Notes: generated by a model not told the origin, from the sequence alone. A stretch of 11,715 bases of DNA from Roseovarius sp. UBA3070 (GCA_002366775.1 DFBW01000025.1:1-11715), one strand, 5' to 3'; counted from the first letter of the stretch, positions 1-7,382 are shown. Numbers and translations are program-made.

Positions 1-1623
1 CTTTTGTGGCCGGATCAGCATGGCGGGCAACGCTGCAAACGCGGTGTTGCGATCCTGACGCAAAGCTCGAACATGGCGATCAATCTGACCATGCAGACGC
101 GCGGTTTGCCGCTCGCATATGTCGCCACCGCGGGCAACCAGGCGCAGGTCGGACTATCGCAAATCGGTCAGACTTTGTTGAATGATCCACGCGTCACCGC
201 GCTGGGGTTGCATATCGAAGGCATCGGGGATCTGCGCGCCTTTGAGGCCTTGGCCCAAACTGCGCGCACCTTGGGCAAACCTGTCGTCGCGCTCAAGGCC
301 GGGCGTTCGGAACAGGCGCAGAAGGCAGCAGTGTCACACACCGCATCACTCGCAGGCAGTGACAGCGGCGCGCGCGCCCTGCTGGCGAGACTGCGCATCG
401 CGCAGGTGAGCAGCCTGCCCGAGATGCTGGAAACGTTGAAACTGTTGCATCTGGCCGGGCCGTTGCCATCAAACCGCATTGCGTCCATGTCCTGCTCGGG
501 GGGCGAGGCCAGCTTGATGGCTGACACGGCTCTGGATTACAATGTTCAGTTTCCGGCACTCGACACACAGCAAAGCAATGATCTGCGCGCTGCTCTTGGC
601 CCGATGGTCGCCCTGGCTAATCCACTGGATTATCACACGTTTATCTGGACAGACACCGCCGCCATGTCGGCCACATTCACGGCCATGATGGCAGGGACAC
701 AGGTGGATATTGGTTGCATCATCTGCGATTTCCCGCGCGAAGATCGTTGCAGCACGCAGGCCTGGGACTGCGTAATTGAGGCCGCCGCCGCCACGAAGAA
801 AGCCACCGGTAAACCGCTGGCATTGGTGGCTTCCCTGCCGGATGCCCTTCCTGAATCCTTTGCCGAGCGGATCATCGACGCTGGGCTCATTCCACTCTTG
901 GGGCTGGATGATGCATTGGCGGCCATCTCAGCTGCGGCTTGGCTGGGCAAGGATGCAACCTCTGCCGATCCATTGCTGTTGCCGTCCACAATCACAGATG
1001 CGCAGATGCTAAGCGAGGCCGAGGCCAAGGCCGCATTGGCGAAACATGGCGTATCGGTTCCCACCTCAGCACGCGCCGACAATTTGAGTGTATTGCCCAG
1101 TGTTTTGGCCAACATTCCGATACCTCTGGTCCTCAAAGCCGAAGGCATGGCGCATAAATCTGATTTGGGTGGGGTGGCATTGGGTCTGACAAGCGAGGCC
1201 GAGGTCATTGACGCGGTCGGCAAAATGCAATGTGACAGTTTTCTGGTCGAAGAAATGATCACTGGAGGGGTGGCTGAAATGCTGGTTGGCGTGGTGCGCG
1301 ACCCGGCACATGGATTTGTGCTGACCCTCGCCGCAGGCGGTGTGCTGACCGAACTTTTGCGCGACAGTGTCTCGCTTTTGTTGCCCACCCGCGCCGAAGA
1401 TATCGACGCCGCATTAGACACACTGCGCATCGCGCCATTGTTGCGCGGATACCGTGGCAAACCCGCCGCTGAGCGACGGGCGATTGTCAACGCCGTGCTG
1501 AGCGTGCAGTCTTACGTTACCGCCCATGCCGCCCATCTGGAGGAGGTGGAAATCAATCCGCTGATCTGCACCCCTACCCGTGCTGTGGCCGCCGATGCTC
1601 TCATCAGAACAGGAGATCTCTGA
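1..1623 (+). CDS. NDP-forming acyl-CoA synthetase (acetate--CoA ligase family), 5'-truncated by the window edge
   Basis: The frame is open from base 1, so the true start and probably the N-terminal CoA-binding domain lie left of the window; about 540 residues remain of a family that usually has about 700. Two parts are visible. The first is a succinyl-CoA-ligase-like segment whose SHTASLAG motif (His codon at 337-339) matches the phosphohistidine loop of ADP-forming acyl-CoA synthetases. The second is a C-terminal ATP-grasp domain from about base 1000, with HKSDLGGV near 1155 and the metal-site motif EEVEINPL near 1541-1564. The family makes acyl-CoA from a carboxylate, CoA and ATP, releasing ADP and phosphate, in the cytoplasm. 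The stop codon directly abuts the caiD start, so the two genes are surely co-transcribed. The substrate cannot be read from sequence; a carnitine-type or other short acid is inferred from the neighbour. Confidence 0.9.
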   Translation, partial: LLWPDQHGGQRCKRGVAILTQSSNMAINLTMQTRGLPLAYVATAGNQAQVGLSQIGQTLLNDPRVTALGLHIEGIGDLRAFEALAQTARTLGKPVVALKAGRSEQAQKAAVSHTASLAGSDSGARALLARLRIAQVSSLPEMLETLKLLHLAGPLPSNRIASMSCSGGEASLMADTALDYNVQFPALDTQQSNDLRAALGPMVALANPLDYHTFIWTDTAAMSATFTAMMAGTQVDIGCIICDFPREDRCSTQAWDCVIEAAAATKKATGKPLALVASLPDALPESFAERIIDAGLIPLLGLDDALAAISAAAWLGKDATSADPLLLPSTITDAQMLSEAEAKAALAKHGVSVPTSARADNLSVLPSVLANIPIPLVLKAEGMAHKSDLGGVALGLTSEAEVIDAVGKMQCDSFLVEEMITGGVAEMLVGVVRDPAHGFVLTLAAGGVLTELLRDSVSLLLPTRAEDIDAALDTLRIAPLLRGYRGKPAAERRAIVNAVLSVQSYVTAHAAHLEEVEINPLICTPTRAVAADALIRTGDL

Positions 1624-2409
1624 ATGACCGATACCCCCGTGAAAACCACCCGCAATGGTCCGGTGCTTGAGGTCACGCTGGACCGGCCCAAGGCCAATGC
1701 GATTGACCTGCATACCAGCCGTCTTATGGGCGAGGTGTTCCGCGAGTTTCGGGATGATGACACCCTGCGTGTCGCCATTATCACCGGTGCAGGCGAGAAA
1801 TTTTTCTGCCCCGGCTGGGATCTCAAAGCGGCCGCTGACGGCGACGAGGTGGATGGCGACTATGGCGTGGGTGGCTTTGGCGGGCTTCAGGAGCTACGCG
1901 GCATGAACAAACCGGTCATTGCTGCGGTGAACGGCATTTGCTGTGGCGGGGGCCTCGAATGGGCCCTGAGTGCGGACATCATATTGGCGGCAGATCACGC
2001 CAGCTTTGCCTTGCCTGAAATCCGCTCGGGGACAGTGGCCGATGCAGCAAGTGTGAAGCTGCCCAAGCGCATCCCCTATCATATCGCCATGGAAATGTTG
2101 CTGACGGGGCGCTGGATTGATGCTGAAGAAGCCGCGCGCTGGGGTATGATCAACCGGATAATTCCGGCCGCGGATTTGATGGCTGAGGCGCGCGCCCTGG
2201 CCGAGCACCTCGCGTCAGGCCCGCCTTTGGTTTATGCGGCGATCAAACAGATCGTGCGCGAGGCCGAGAGCATGACATTTCAGGATGCGATGAACCGTAT
2301 CACCCAGCGTCAGTTTGAAACGGTGGATAAGCTCTATGCCTCGGACGACCAATTGGAGGGCGCGCGTGCCTTTGCCGAAAAGCGTGATCCGGTGTGGAAG
2401 GGCAAATAG
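1624..2409 (+). CDS. caiD: Carnitinyl-CoA dehydratase / crotonobetainyl-CoA hydratase (crotonase family)
   Basis: The 261-residue length is that of CaiD. The N-terminus (NGPVLEVTLDRPKANAID), GEKFFCPGWDLKAA and the C-terminal AFAEKRDPVWKG closely resemble E. coli CaiD as I recall it. Glu112 (in GGGLEWAL) and Glu132 (in FALPEIRSG) line up with the two CaiD/crotonase catalytic glutamates, and KFFCPGW plus NGICCGGG form the oxyanion-hole regions. CaiD interconverts L-carnitinyl-CoA and crotonobetainyl-CoA in the cytoplasm. AGGAG at 1611-1615 sits 8 bases before the ATG, inside the upstream gene, whose stop abuts this start. One oddity is that the segment after Glu132 reads VADAASVKLPKR, where E. 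coli CaiD has PDSGGV, so the loop near the active site differs. A related enoyl-CoA hydratase acting on another 3-hydroxyacyl-CoA is possible. Confidence 0.85.
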   Translation: MTDTPVKTTRNGPVLEVTLDRPKANAIDLHTSRLMGEVFREFRDDDTLRVAIITGAGEKFFCPGWDLKAAADGDEVDGDYGVGGFGGLQELRGMNKPVIAAVNGICCGGGLEWALSADIILAADHASFALPEIRSGTVADAASVKLPKRIPYHIAMEMLLTGRWIDAEEAARWGMINRIIPAADLMAEARALAEHLASGPPLVYAAIKQIVREAESMTFQDAMNRITQRQFETVDKLYASDDQLEGARAFAEKRDPVWKGK

Positions 2410-2415
2410 CCGAAG

Positions 2416-3183
2416 CTACATCAGCCCGCGCCGCACCAGATTAAGGCCGCCAAACAGCAGCACCGCAAGGGTCGCCTTGCGGAAACTGGCCTGATCAAAC
2501 CGGTCTTGAATACGAAATCCAATCGCCATGCCCAGTACCGCAGGCGGGATCAGAACCAGCGTCAGCGGAAGTGTCTCGCTGCGCAATACACCAGAGCCCA
2601 GATGCGCCAGCACAAGGGCGCCGGAGCCAAGCGCATAAATTACACCCTGCACACGCATCTGCTCAGCTTTTTCGGTATTCATTGCAGTCAGCATCGCCAC
2701 AGTGGGTGGCCCCCAGATACTGGCCAATCCACCAAAAAAGCCGGCAATGGTCCCAAAAATGACCTGAGTGCGTTGCTCGGACCCGGCGGGCAGGCGCAAT
2801 TGCATCCCCATGATTTGTAAGACCACAAAAAAGCTGACGCTAAGCCCGATGAACAGAATCAGCATCTGCCCCGGCACCAACCGCACAAACTGTGCGCTGA
2901 TCAACAGCACCAACAGCCCAGCAAGCAAGAAATGGCGAAACCGTAGGGTAGAGTGCCACGCGGCCTGAGGCCCCTGACGCAAGGCCTGCCAGCTGTTGGC
3001 CACCACCGTAGGCAGTATAACGCCTGCGATGGCAACCTCGGCACTGGTGATTGATCCCAGCCCCGATATCATCACCATTGGCATTGCGAACCCAACCACG
3101 CCCTTGATGATACCAGCCACAAACCCGATGCCCAAAGCCGCGGCCAACAAAAGGCCTGTCTCAATGCCAAAGAAATATTCCAT
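2416..3183 (-). CDS. TauE/SafE family membrane transporter (sulfite exporter-like)
   Basis: This 255-residue protein is almost wholly hydrophobic. It shows about eight candidate membrane segments and the TauE/SafE opening GIGFVAGIIKGVVGFAMPM, and a second family signature in GFFGGLASIWGPP. The family (about 250 residues) exports or imports sulfite, sulfoacetate or other small organic anions across the inner membrane; the substrate here is unknown. I chose ATG at 3183 because it gives the family length and puts the first membrane helix near the N-terminus. The frame extends to 3330, but the added 49 residues would overlap the start of mcd. The GGGG upstream of 3183 lies almost against the ATG, which is poor spacing. 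The gene is convergent with caiD (6-bp gap) and divergent from mcd, with which it shares a control region; a link to short-chain acid metabolism is inferred only from that position. Confidence 0.85.
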   Translation of the reverse strand: MEYFFGIETGLLLAAALGIGFVAGIIKGVVGFAMPMVMISGLGSITSAEVAIAGVILPTVVANSWQALRQGPQAAWHSTLRFRHFLLAGLLVLLISAQFVRLVPGQMLILFIGLSVSFFVVLQIMGMQLRLPAGSEQRTQVIFGTIAGFFGGLASIWGPPTVAMLTAMNTEKAEQMRVQGVIYALGSGALVLAHLGSGVLRSETLPLTLVLIPPAVLGMAIGFRIQDRFDQASFRKATLAVLLFGGLNLVRRGLM

Positions 3184-3328
3184 ACCCCTACATAGCAATA
3201 TCACGAGGCACTGGTAGAGTAAAAAACAGCACGCAATATTTGGCAATATTCCCCGCCGCACCAGCAGCATAGTTGCGCTGCACCTGCAAAGTGGGTAGAA
3301 GGCCAGAGACAATAAAGGGATGTGATTC
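3184..3328. promoter_or_regulatory. Divergent control region between TauE/SafE gene and mcd
   Basis: This 145-bp spacer must hold the promoters of both flanking genes. It contains two GCAATATT words 10 bp apart (3233-3240 and 3243-3250) and a third, GCAATATC, at 3195-3202. The first two form AATATT-TGGC-AATATT, a direct and inverted repeat, which looks like a regulator site. A weak sigma-70-like pair, TTGCGC (3273-3278) and TAGAAG (3296-3301) with 17-bp spacing, would suit mcd. AAAGGGA at 3314-3320, 8 bases before the ATG at 3329, is a good ribosome binding site. The regulator is unknown. Reported sites of the ScfR/PccR type in Rhodobacter contain TTTGCAAA, and TTTGGCAA here is only similar to that. 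Confidence 0.5.
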
Positions 3329-5014
3329 ATGGCTCATGACGGACAGGATGCTGCAATGGCAAACACGATAATTCTGGATAACCTTCTGACCCTGACTGAA
3401 GCCGCAATTGCCCCTGCTGAGGACGTGCTGAGCGCCGCCAAAGACAAGGTTCGCACCTTGGTCAGCGTTGACGGGCGTGTCTCAGGTGCTGCCATTGAGG
3501 CCCAGCAAACGGCTGCTCACGGCCTTGCCTGGTTGGCCACATATGTCGAAGCGCTGCGCCAGATGCAGGCCTGGGCCACGCGTTTGACCACCGATGGTCA
3601 ATTTGGCGAAGTTGAGCAGCTGATCCACCAGATTGCCTTTGGTGAATACCTGAACCAAATCGCGGGCGGCATCCCGATGAATCAGGGTGAAGTGCTGCGC
3701 CTTTCAGATATGGGTCTGGGGTGGGATGCGCTTTCGGGCTTTCAATGCGTTGAAGTGCAGGCGCTTATGGCCAAGGGCAATTCGCAGGACGCGCGCACCC
3801 GATTGGTGCAACTGATGCAGGAACGCAATGCCGAGATCACCGTTGGGGCCACCGGCCTTGATGAAGAGCTGGAAATGATCCGCGAGCAATTCCGGCGCTA
3901 TGCACTTGATAAGGTAGAACCTTTTTCCCATGACTGGCACCTCAAGGACGAGCTGATCCCGATGGAGGTGATCAACGAGCTGGCCGAAATGGGCGTCTTT
4001 GGCCTGACCATCCCCGAGGAACACGGCGGGTTGGGCCTGTCGAAAGCCTCGATGGTTGTTGTGTCTGAGGAATTGAGCCGTGGCTATATCGGCGTCGGAT
4101 CACTGGGCACACGTTCCGAGATAGCCGCAGAGCTGATCCTTTGTGGCGGCACGGATGAGCAAAAAGCCAACTGGTTGCCGAAAATTGCCAGTGCCGAAAT
4201 ATTGCCAACCGCCGTGTTTACCGAGCCCAACACCGGATCGGACCTGGGTGCATTGCGCACACGCGCCGTAAAGGACGGCGATGATTACCGTGTGACGGGC
4301 AACAAAACCTGGATCACCCACGCCGCACGCACCCATGTGATGACGTTGCTGGCGCGCACCGATCCTGACAGCAAAGACCATCGCGGCCTGTCCATGTTCC
4401 TGGCCGAAAAAACACCCGGCACCGATGAGGCCCCCTTTCCCACCGACGGCATGTCTGGCGGCGAAATCGAGGTGCTGGGCTATCGCGGCATGAAGGAATA
4501 CGAACTGGGGTTTGATAATTTCCATGTCAAAGGAGCGAACCTGCTGGGCGGCGAAGAGGGCAAGGGCTTTAAGCAGCTCATGGAAACCTTCGAAAGCGCG
4601 CGCATCCAGACCGCCGCACGCGCCATTGGTGTGGCGCAATCGGCGCTCGATGTGGCGATGCAATATGCCGTGGATCGCAAGCAGTTTGGTAAATCACTGA
4701 TCGAGTTTCCGCGTGTTTCCGGCAAACTGGCGATGATGGCAGTTGAAATCATGGTTGCGCGGCAACTGACCTATTTCTCGGCCTGGGAGAAAGACCACGG
4801 CCACCGCTGCGATCTTGAGGCCGGCATGGCCAAGCTGCTGGGGGCTCGCGTGGCTTGGGCTGCGGCGGACAATGGCCTGCAAATCCACGGCGGCAACGGG
4901 TTTGCAACCGAATACAAGATCAGCCGCATTCTGTGTGATGCACGGATTTTGAACATCTTTGAAGGGGCCGCTGAAATTCAGGCCCAGGTCATCGCGCGGC
5001 GTCTTTTGGGGTGA
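3329..5014 (+). CDS. mcd: (2S)-methylsuccinyl-CoA dehydrogenase
   Basis: This is an FAD-dependent acyl-CoA dehydrogenase of 561 residues, well above the usual 380. The helix-rich N-terminal extension of about 170 residues is characteristic of Mcd, which oxidises (2S)-methylsuccinyl-CoA to mesaconyl-CoA in the ethylmalonyl-CoA pathway, passing electrons to ETF. The acyl-CoA dehydrogenase domains follow: the N-terminal helical part (about 177-290), the beta domain with TEPNTGSDL (298-306) and NKTWITHAA (325-333), and the C-terminal helical domain with RKQFGKSLIEF (450-460), HGGNGFATEY (520-529) and IFEGAAEIQ (543-551). Glu545 takes the place of the catalytic base of medium-chain enzymes. Two starts are plausible: 3329 (AAAGGGA 8 bases upstream) and 3356 (AGGA 7 bases upstream, giving MANTIILDN and 552 residues). 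The other pathway genes (ccr, ecm, mcl) are not in the window, so mcd stands alone beside a transporter gene. Confidence 0.9.
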   Translation: MAHDGQDAAMANTIILDNLLTLTEAAIAPAEDVLSAAKDKVRTLVSVDGRVSGAAIEAQQTAAHGLAWLATYVEALRQMQAWATRLTTDGQFGEVEQLIHQIAFGEYLNQIAGGIPMNQGEVLRLSDMGLGWDALSGFQCVEVQALMAKGNSQDARTRLVQLMQERNAEITVGATGLDEELEMIREQFRRYALDKVEPFSHDWHLKDELIPMEVINELAEMGVFGLTIPEEHGGLGLSKASMVVVSEELSRGYIGVGSLGTRSEIAAELILCGGTDEQKANWLPKIASAEILPTAVFTEPNTGSDLGALRTRAVKDGDDYRVTGNKTWITHAARTHVMTLLARTDPDSKDHRGLSMFLAEKTPGTDEAPFPTDGMSGGEIEVLGYRGMKEYELGFDNFHVKGANLLGGEEGKGFKQLMETFESARIQTAARAIGVAQSALDVAMQYAVDRKQFGKSLIEFPRVSGKLAMMAVEIMVARQLTYFSAWEKDHGHRCDLEAGMAKLLGARVAWAAADNGLQIHGGNGFATEYKISRILCDARILNIFEGAAEIQAQVIARRLLG

Positions 5015-5038
5015 ATTTGGCGGCGACCAACACACATC

Positions 5039-5056
5039 GGCACGGTAAATCGTGCC
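5039..5056. terminator. Hairpin between convergent mcd and GntR genes
   Basis: GGCACG and CGTGCC form a perfect 6-bp stem around a 6-base loop (GTAAAT) in the 46-bp gap between two genes that end toward each other. Its place fits a bidirectional terminator. Neither side carries a T-run, so it would be a weak or Rho-assisted site, and the role is inferred. Confidence 0.45.
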
Positions 5057-5060
5057 TGCC

Positions 5061-5762
5061 CTATAGCCGCGTTTGCATCTGATAGCCCGCCTGAAAGAAC
5101 TGCCGCACGGATGTAACAGCGCGGTTTTCGTCCCATGTTATCCGATCAATTACAAAGATCGCCGCACCTTGTTGTACCACAAGCTGTGCGGCCACCTCAG
5201 CATCGGCATTGAGCGCTGAAAACGCGATTTCGCCGTGGCTGAACGGCGCATTTATCACCAACCATTCGTTTGCGCTGATCTGTGAGAAATCGGCCTGCGC
5301 GGCGGTGGGCACTGTCGTCAGATTGATCCAGCGATCTTCAAACACGAAGGGTGCGCCGTCGGCACTCTGTACGGATTTGACCCGCAAAAACGTATCTCCA
5401 ACATCCGCCTGCATCTGGGTTTGCACCGTTTGGGGGGGTGTTTGCGTCTGGCTGATCAGCGCGTGATAGCCATAGCGATGGCCCAGGCCTTCAATTTCCT
5501 GACGCAAGATCGGGATGTCCAATTTGGCTTTGCGCACCGGATGCAAGGCAACCCGTGTCCCGGCTTTGCGGCGGCGTTCCAGCAGGCCTGCATCTGACAC
5601 CGCTTGCAGGGCACGATTCACCGTGGCTCTTGCACAGCCGAATTCCTGCGCCAAGGCTTGTTCGGTCGGGATCAACTCACCCGGAACCCAGATACGCGTG
5701 TGAATGCGGCGCAGCACTTCGGCCTGCACGGCCTGCCAGTTATTGAGATCGGTTTTGCCCAA
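5061..5762 (-). CDS. GntR-family transcriptional regulator, HutC-like, with UTRA domain
   Basis: The 233 residues show an N-terminal winged helix (about 8-75) with PTEQALAQEFGCARATVNRAL as the DNA-binding part and GLLERRRKAGTRV as the wing. A UTRA ligand-binding domain follows (about 85-230). The linker TRVALHPVRKAKLDIPI and the ending (VIDRITWDENRAVTSVRQFF) resemble HutC, the repressor of histidine utilisation, which senses urocanate. No hut genes are in the window, and the neighbour upstream on the same strand is an FAH-fold hydrolase 83 bp away, so the real ligand may be a different small acid. The start is a TTG at 5762: an in-frame stop lies just upstream and no ATG precedes the helix-turn-helix. 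The ribosome binding site is weak. Confidence 0.85.
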   Translation of the reverse strand: MGKTDLNNWQAVQAEVLRRIHTRIWVPGELIPTEQALAQEFGCARATVNRALQAVSDAGLLERRRKAGTRVALHPVRKAKLDIPILRQEIEGLGHRYGYHALISQTQTPPQTVQTQMQADVGDTFLRVKSVQSADGAPFVFEDRWINLTTVPTAAQADFSQISANEWLVINAPFSHGEIAFSALNADAEVAAQLVVQQGAAIFVIDRITWDENRAVTSVRQFFQAGYQMQTRL

Positions 5763-5817
5763 GGTGCTCTGCTCAAACTATTCTAAACACAGTAATTTCC
5801 ATGCATCTTACACGATG

Positions 5818-5833
5818 TTCGCAAAATGGCGAA
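5818..5833. promoter_or_regulatory. Inverted repeat upstream of the GntR regulator gene
   Basis: TTCGC-AAAATG-GCGAA is a perfect 5-bp inverted repeat in the 83-bp gap between the FAH gene and the GntR gene. TGCAT (5802-5806) and ATGCA (5834-5838) lie outside it as a second, unevenly spaced pair. It could be an operator for the regulator acting on its own gene, or the stem of a weak terminator after the FAH gene. The stem is short, so chance is not excluded. Confidence 0.3.
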
Positions 5834-5845
5834 ATGCACAGCCAT

Positions 5846-6538
5846 TCATGTGATACCAACCCGGATCGGGCTGAGCCCATCAATCTGACCACACAGGTGA
5901 CTGCCCGATTGCACCGGGCCAACCCCCGCAGGCGTGCCCGTATAGATCAGATCACCGGCGCGCAGGTGATAATACCGCGACAGGTGGCTGATGATCTCGG
6001 GAACAGACCAGACCATATCCGACAGCAGGGCTGACTGTGCGACGTCGCCATCATGCTCCAGGGTGATGCTTTGCGGCCCTATCTGGCCAAAATCCGCGGC
6101 ACGGGTGAGTGGCGCAATCAGTGCCGAATTTTCAAAATCCTTCCCCAAATCCCAGGGGCGGCGTTTGTCCTTGGCTGCAGCTTGCAAATCACGGCGGGTC
6201 AGATCAATACCGCAGGCATATCCGAATACCATATCCATCGCCGCCGCCTCAGGCACATTATGCGCCCCAGCCCCAAGCGCCACCACGAACTCCATCTCGT
6301 AATGGCAATCCGTGGTTCCCAAAGGATAGCGAATGCTGTCGTCAAGACACAGCGCGTGGGCGGATTTGGTGAAGTAAAATGGCGCTTCGCGGTCTACCTC
6401 ATTACCCATTTCGGCGGCATGGGCGGCATAGTTACGCCCCACGCAAAAGATGCGGTGCACTGCAAAACCCTGGCCGGGCTGGCCAGTGATCGGCACCAAT
6501 GGCGGCGGTGAAACTGGAAAAACGGGGGTTAATGCCAT
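5846..6538 (-). CDS. Fumarylacetoacetate hydrolase-family enzyme, fumarylpyruvate hydrolase-like
   Basis: This 230-residue single-domain FAH-fold protein hydrolyses, by family, a C-C bond in a 2,4-diketo acid, or decarboxylates or tautomerises related acids, in the cytoplasm with a divalent metal. IFCVGRNYAAHAAEMG (30-45) carries the His40-x-x-Glu43 pair. Glu81 and Glu83 (YEMEFVV) and Asp112 (YACGIDLTRRDLQ) are the expected metal ligands, and GDLIYTGTPAGVGPV (195-209) is the C-terminal signature. The N-terminal part recalls NagK-type fumarylpyruvate hydrolases of the gentisate route, but no gentisate dioxygenase gene is nearby. The start is taken as ATG at 6538, with AGGG 8 bases upstream; the frame stays open to 6580 but adds nothing family-like. 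It precedes the GntR gene on the same strand and is divergent from the DUF1045 gene. Confidence 0.87.
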   Translation of the reverse strand: MALTPVFPVSPPPLVPITGQPGQGFAVHRIFCVGRNYAAHAAEMGNEVDREAPFYFTKSAHALCLDDSIRYPLGTTDCHYEMEFVVALGAGAHNVPEAAAMDMVFGYACGIDLTRRDLQAAAKDKRRPWDLGKDFENSALIAPLTRAADFGQIGPQSITLEHDGDVAQSALLSDMVWSVPEIISHLSRYYHLRAGDLIYTGTPAGVGPVQSGSHLCGQIDGLSPIRVGIT

Positions 6539-6564
6539 GATTTGCCCTAATCTTGTTGGGGATA

Positions 6565-6594
6565 AGCCCGCCACCAGCATTGGCGTGACGGGCT
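6565..6594. repeat. Inverted repeat in the FAH/DUF1045 divergent spacer
   Basis: AGCCCGCCAC and GTGACGGGCT form a 10-base-arm inverted repeat with one mismatch (6 pairs, mismatch, 3 pairs) around a 10-base centre. It sits in the 101-bp spacer between two divergent starts, where a terminator is not needed, so an operator or a leader hairpin is more likely. The role is inferred. Confidence 0.4.
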
Positions 6595-6639
6595 GTTTGT
6601 GCCATGACCCTATGCAATAGCCAAGTCAGGAAACACCCG

Positions 6640-7332
6640 ATGCCCCCCGAGGCCACGACCTTCACACGATATGGCGTGTATTACACCGCCCCCGGCACAG
6701 CCTTAGCCGAATTTGGCGCTGGCTGGCTGGGATGGGATATGCACCGGGCGTGCGCGGCGCCACATCCTGACCTGCAGGGGCTGCCTCTGCCTGTGAGCGA
6801 GATCACACAGACCCCACGCCGCTATGGGTTTCATGCTACGATCGTGCCGCCGTTTCAGTTGGCGGGCGATCTCTTGCCATTGCGCCAGGCCCTGCGCGAC
6901 TATTGCACGCGCGCCCCAGCTGTTGAGCTGCAAGGGCTGGAAATGGCGCAACTGGGCCGGTTTCTGGCCCTTGTGCCTGAGCAGGGCAGTCATGCATTGC
7001 ACTTGCTGGCCGCCGGGGCGGTTGAGGCCTGCGATACATTTCGGGTGCCACTTGCCCCATCGGATTTAGAGCGACACCGCAAACGGGGCCTGAGTGAGGC
7101 ACAAGACCGTCTTCTGATCCGCTGGGGCTATCCATATGTTATGCAGGAATTCCGCTTTCACATGACCCTCACGGGCAAGCACCCCAAGGCGCAAACCCGG
7201 AGGGTGCGCGACGTATTAGCGCCCCGCCTTGCCCCGCTGTTGCACCGGTCCGTTGTTATAGACACATTGAGCCTGGTGGGAGAAAACGAGGCGGGGTTTT
7301 TCCAAGTAATTGAGGACATCGCATTGTCCTGA
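6640..7332 (+). CDS. DUF1045 2H-phosphoesterase-like protein (phosphonate-operon-associated family)
   Basis: This 230-residue protein has two H-x-T motifs, His65-Ala-Thr67 in RYGFHATIVPPF and His174-Met-Thr176 in FRFHMTLTG. Together these define the 2H phosphoesterase fold that acts on cyclic or linear phosphodiesters. The opening (YGVYYTAP) and the spacing match the DUF1045 group, whose members are often encoded in C-P lyase (phn) operons and are called putative phosphonate metabolism proteins; the exact reaction is not established. ATG at 6640 is preferred because AGGAAA at 6628-6633 is 6 bases upstream; an in-frame ATG at 6604 lacks such a site. The gene is divergent from the FAH gene and ends 50 bp from the EamA transporter gene. 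No other phn gene is in the window. Confidence 0.85.
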   Translation: MPPEATTFTRYGVYYTAPGTALAEFGAGWLGWDMHRACAAPHPDLQGLPLPVSEITQTPRRYGFHATIVPPFQLAGDLLPLRQALRDYCTRAPAVELQGLEMAQLGRFLALVPEQGSHALHLLAAGAVEACDTFRVPLAPSDLERHRKRGLSEAQDRLLIRWGYPYVMQEFRFHMTLTGKHPKAQTRRVRDVLAPRLAPLLHRSVVIDTLSLVGENEAGFFQVIEDIALS

Positions 7333-7382
7333 CGCCTGCTGCCCTGCCGCATATGGCAAAGCCCTGCATGCGAACCAAAGAG

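Noticed and set aside
633..1490. 285-codon open frame on the minus strand
   Set aside because: It is antisense to the acyl-CoA synthetase, whose domains are clear. The product is rich in Ser, Ala and Arg with no recognisable motif, as expected for a shadow frame in GC-rich DNA.
3184..3330. N-terminal extension of the TauE/SafE protein to 3330
   Set aside because: It adds 49 residues not expected in the family and would run through the divergent promoter region into the mcd start.
4100..4663. 187-codon open frame on the minus strand
   Set aside because: It is antisense to the conserved acyl-CoA dehydrogenase core of mcd.
7333..7382. Terminator between the convergent DUF1045 and EamA genes
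   Set aside because: Only a 4-bp stem (TGCC/GGCA) around GCATAT and a repeated GCCCTGC word are visible, so no supported hairpin.
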